From Aldrovandia affinis (lineage: Eukaryota > Chordata > Actinopteri > Notacanthiformes > Halosauridae): DNA of 64,000 nt. Numbering within the stretch: the first letter of the stretch is position 1; every line of letters begins with the position of its first letter. Positions 44,061 through 64,000 of the stretch are shown here, piece after piece. Where the stretch lies: assembly GCA_029706075.1 (NCBI GenBank), contig JAINUG010000136.1, forward strand, positions 1,107,501 through 1,171,500. The letters are read 5' to 3'. The position numbers and the translations under genes are program-made. The notes below the pieces were generated by a model. That model did no database searches and was not told the origin of the DNA. It saw only the letters and a list, made by a program, of their open reading frames with translations.

Positions 44061-46748
44061 GTAGTGTGTTTTTGGAAAAGTAAAAATGAATGGGCCCTAT
44101 AATCCAATGTCTGAGCTGTATCATGACATTTTCAACAGCAGGAAATTCATAGCTGTGTGTTATGATAATAATCCCAGATGTCAAGGATTTAGTTTAATGA
44201 GTGGAATTCACATAGGAAAATGTTAACATTTCTCATTGGTATACATTCGAGAAAGGATGAGATTATTTGTTAGTTGAAAAACAAACTTTCAAAAACTATT
44301 TCTGAGCTTTTGAGGATAAAGACTGGTTTGTGGTGGGTTGTTGTATTAACCAATTATAAAATATGCTACAAAACGGACTACTTTGATGGACTCAAGACAA
44401 ATCAAGAGATGAGTAATACTAATATAATAACACATTTTATTTATAAAGCTCATTTTACAACTTAAATTCACTTTACAGGGAAATCAGGATAAGACACTAA
44501 GTACAGAGGATACAGAATAAAATAATAAAATAACAGTGATATTACATTATAAAAGAGATTCATTGAGGGGATAGACAAAATGTAAATGTTTATGCATGTG
44601 TGTGTATGGTTATGCATATTAAATGTCTGCAATAATTGAGTTCAAAACACAATTGTAATGACTTCCTTAAAAAGTTAGTCAAGACTGAGGATACAAGCAC
44701 AAAGTGCAGAGTTGAGAACTAGGTGAATTCAAATTATTCAGAATGACAACAAACATGTTGAATAATTTACCCGCAAAAATAAGGTTGCTTTCCAAAATAA
44801 CATGGGAGTAAACAAATTGCATATCTCTGGGAATTTGAAAATCAAACCAAGAGTTCAAGAGTTGCCCCATCTATTACGTTTTGTGTCTTGAGTAAACCTT
44901 TTTTTTTTTCTCAGTAGGGCAAATACCTTTTTTCACTAATGTGGATTAGTCAATCCCTTAATGTTCCAATTTCCAACGCTCCAAACAATTAGACAAGGCT
45001 CATAATGATCTACTGTGACATCAGTTTGTTTTCACAATTGTATTTATGCAGTGGCTACATGTCCATAAATGGATGCCAATTCATCCAGACAGGGTTCAGT
45101 TCATGTCATTTCTCGACAACAATGTTACCACATTTTTACAATATTACTAACCCTTTACACTGAGCTGTAAAGTGTAACCATATTGTATTAGTTGCTATTT
45201 AATAACACTATATATTATTCATTATTTTTTCCAGAAAAATTGTTGATTAAATATATTACAGAGTACAAACAAATAGTTTCATAGCACATGCATGGTACAA
45301 AGAATCATTAATACAATTTTTTTCCCCTGTTCTGAATATTGTAATAATGTACAAATAACATGCAACCGAGCTTCCGTTAATGGACAAAGCCAGTGGAATG
45401 AGAACAGGACTACATTACCAGAACCGTACTGTTATTTCCCTTGAGCTGTTAAATGAGCAATTCATAAACATGTAAGACAGGAGCACACAAACCGAGAATA
45501 AATCACTGCTATTGACTGCATCAACTATAACAAGTCTTAATATTTGCATAAACTATTGCCGCTTCAATAAGATGAAAGCCCTCCTCTTTCACTTTCCTCT
45601 CTGCTGATAAGGCTTCAGGCTTGGCATTTTGAATTGGATTCCAAGATGAAGATATCACGGTACAATTGGCTAATGATTTGGAAAGCACTAATACAACATC
45701 TCAAAAAGCTTAAACAAAATAGTTAAATTAAAGACTAGGCTATAGTCCAAAATGCGAAAGGAAATATCTACGAATATCTGACAAACATATAAAAGGCTGC
45801 CCAGAATCAAATCCATCCCAAAAAGAGATTACATATTGCTTTTATCCAGTTCTTACCCAGTACACACCTGTTGGCACTTAAAAATCCTCCTGTTCTACCA
45901 CTATCATGTATACAAAAAGTCAGTCTTTAGTTCGGTCATCTGACGAGTGGCCTGGTAAAGCCCGCCAATGATAAGAGCTAAAAGCTGTGATCTGGTGAGA
46001 GGAAATAAGGTCAGAAAGATTTCAGGGAACCACTCTGACTATAGCCAGGCATGAACAATACATTCCAGAGCACTGAAATTTGATGTGGTTCAGATCAGAT
46101 TTGGACATATCCGATACATATGCGATTTCTTGTGTTTAGACTACAATCTACCCGTAACGGATTTGGCAAGAAACTGGATATATGTCGCATAAAAAGACAA
46201 GTGTAAACAGGGCCTTTGAGACTGGTCAGGTTTGTATAAAACTAGGGGCCAAACTGATAAAAGCTGCCTATTCACATATCTGATCTTGGCCACAAAAGCT
46301 TTCTTTCTTCATGCTTCAGTACAAACCATATACATATTAGTTCATAAGAACATTAAAATATAAGCTGTTTAGGCATATGTAGGTGAATGGTAATATCATC
46401 ACACACCTTTTGTATATTATCATAGTTCATAGAAGAATAGCAGTATGCAAAATAAAGGTATACGTAGGCCAACCTACCTCATGGCAACATATGCCATGCT
46501 TGAAGACCATGTAGATACTGCACGCACAGTAAAGGAATCAATGCATTTCCACTATGACTAAATGTCTATGCATTTTGGGGAAAACACTCAAACAAAGATC
46601 CCCTTGCCCTAAACTAAGATCCAGAACTAATCAGCAAATATCTACCCTTAATGGGTTGTTTTGGAAAAATACCTTTACACAAACAATCTACATGCAAATG
46701 GTACACAGCTGTAGTTTGATTCTGCTTTTCTCTCTGTGTCACTCCCAG
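44061..46748. other. intergenic or 5' UTR intron of receptor gene
   Basis: A degenerate hAT-MITE-like segment lies near 46080-46220 (GACATATCCGATACATATGC ... GTGTAAACAGGGCC). The last 40 bases are strongly pyrimidine-rich and end CACTCCCAG, a good acceptor at 46748. No gene upstream of it is recognised. Confidence 0.45.
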
Positions 46749-46861
46749 GTGCTTCAGGTAGAAGGTGAAGCCTTTTGCTGTCACAGAGATAACACCAGTT
46801 ACTCTTGGTGAAGACCATGACATCCCAATTTCCCACATCTCTGTCATATCATCAGCATGGA

Positions 46862-64000
<17,139 letters not shown>

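Noticed and set aside
46075..46225. Definite hAT MITE
   Set aside because: Only one end-like phrase (GTGTAAACAGGGCC) is clear; the matching terminus and target duplication were not found, so it is only mentioned in the region note.

Overview
The window is ray-finned fish nuclear DNA, almost certainly a teleost. The genes are intron-split vertebrate genes. The surrounding sequence is AT-rich and full of fish-type Tc1 elements, several tRNA-derived SINE families, hAT and foldback MITE remnants and long dinucleotide microsatellites. I cannot place the species.

Three protein-coding genes are supported. (1) comt (+ strand, 472-4823) encodes catechol O-methyltransferase. All five coding exons join in phase to 264 residues, with every catalytic residue present. 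(2) abt1 (- strand, 10968 down to 7840) encodes the nucleolar RRM protein 'activator of basal transcription 1'. Three coding exons give 285 residues. It lies tail-to-tail with comt, and a Tc1 element sits in the roughly 3 kb between them. (3) The 5' end of a group III metabotropic glutamate receptor gene (+ strand, best match grm6) has its first coding exon at 46862-47374 and its second at 63112-63328, separated by a 15.7 kb intron. The rest of the receptor lies beyond the window. A perfect splice donor at 20319 may belong to a non-coding first exon of this gene, which would add a 26 kb 5' UTR intron.

Between about 12.2 and 46.7 kb I find no convincing host coding sequence. This stretch holds a Tc1 remnant inside an AT microsatellite (13.2-13.7 kb), a decayed hAT-type transposase fragment (19.1 kb), many SINEs, a DD37E Tc1-like element split by a SINE and abutted by a miniature Tc1 (36.1-38.6 kb), and a 48-bp minisatellite (41.5 kb) whose unit matches the tRNA-like head of a local SINE family. 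The long receptor intron (47.4-63.1 kb) holds a second miniature Tc1 (50.4-51.3 kb), a CA array of about 225 bp, SINEs and a hAT-like MITE.

The genes are not an operon and do not obviously act together. COMT inactivates catechols such as dopamine, ABT1 acts in RNA polymerase II basal transcription and rRNA processing, and the receptor signals in neurons. I found no new enzymatic or defence system. The most notable structure is the SINE-head minisatellite, followed by the twin deletion-derivative Tc1 elements, the layered insertions at 36-38.6 kb and the candidate remote first exon of the receptor gene.
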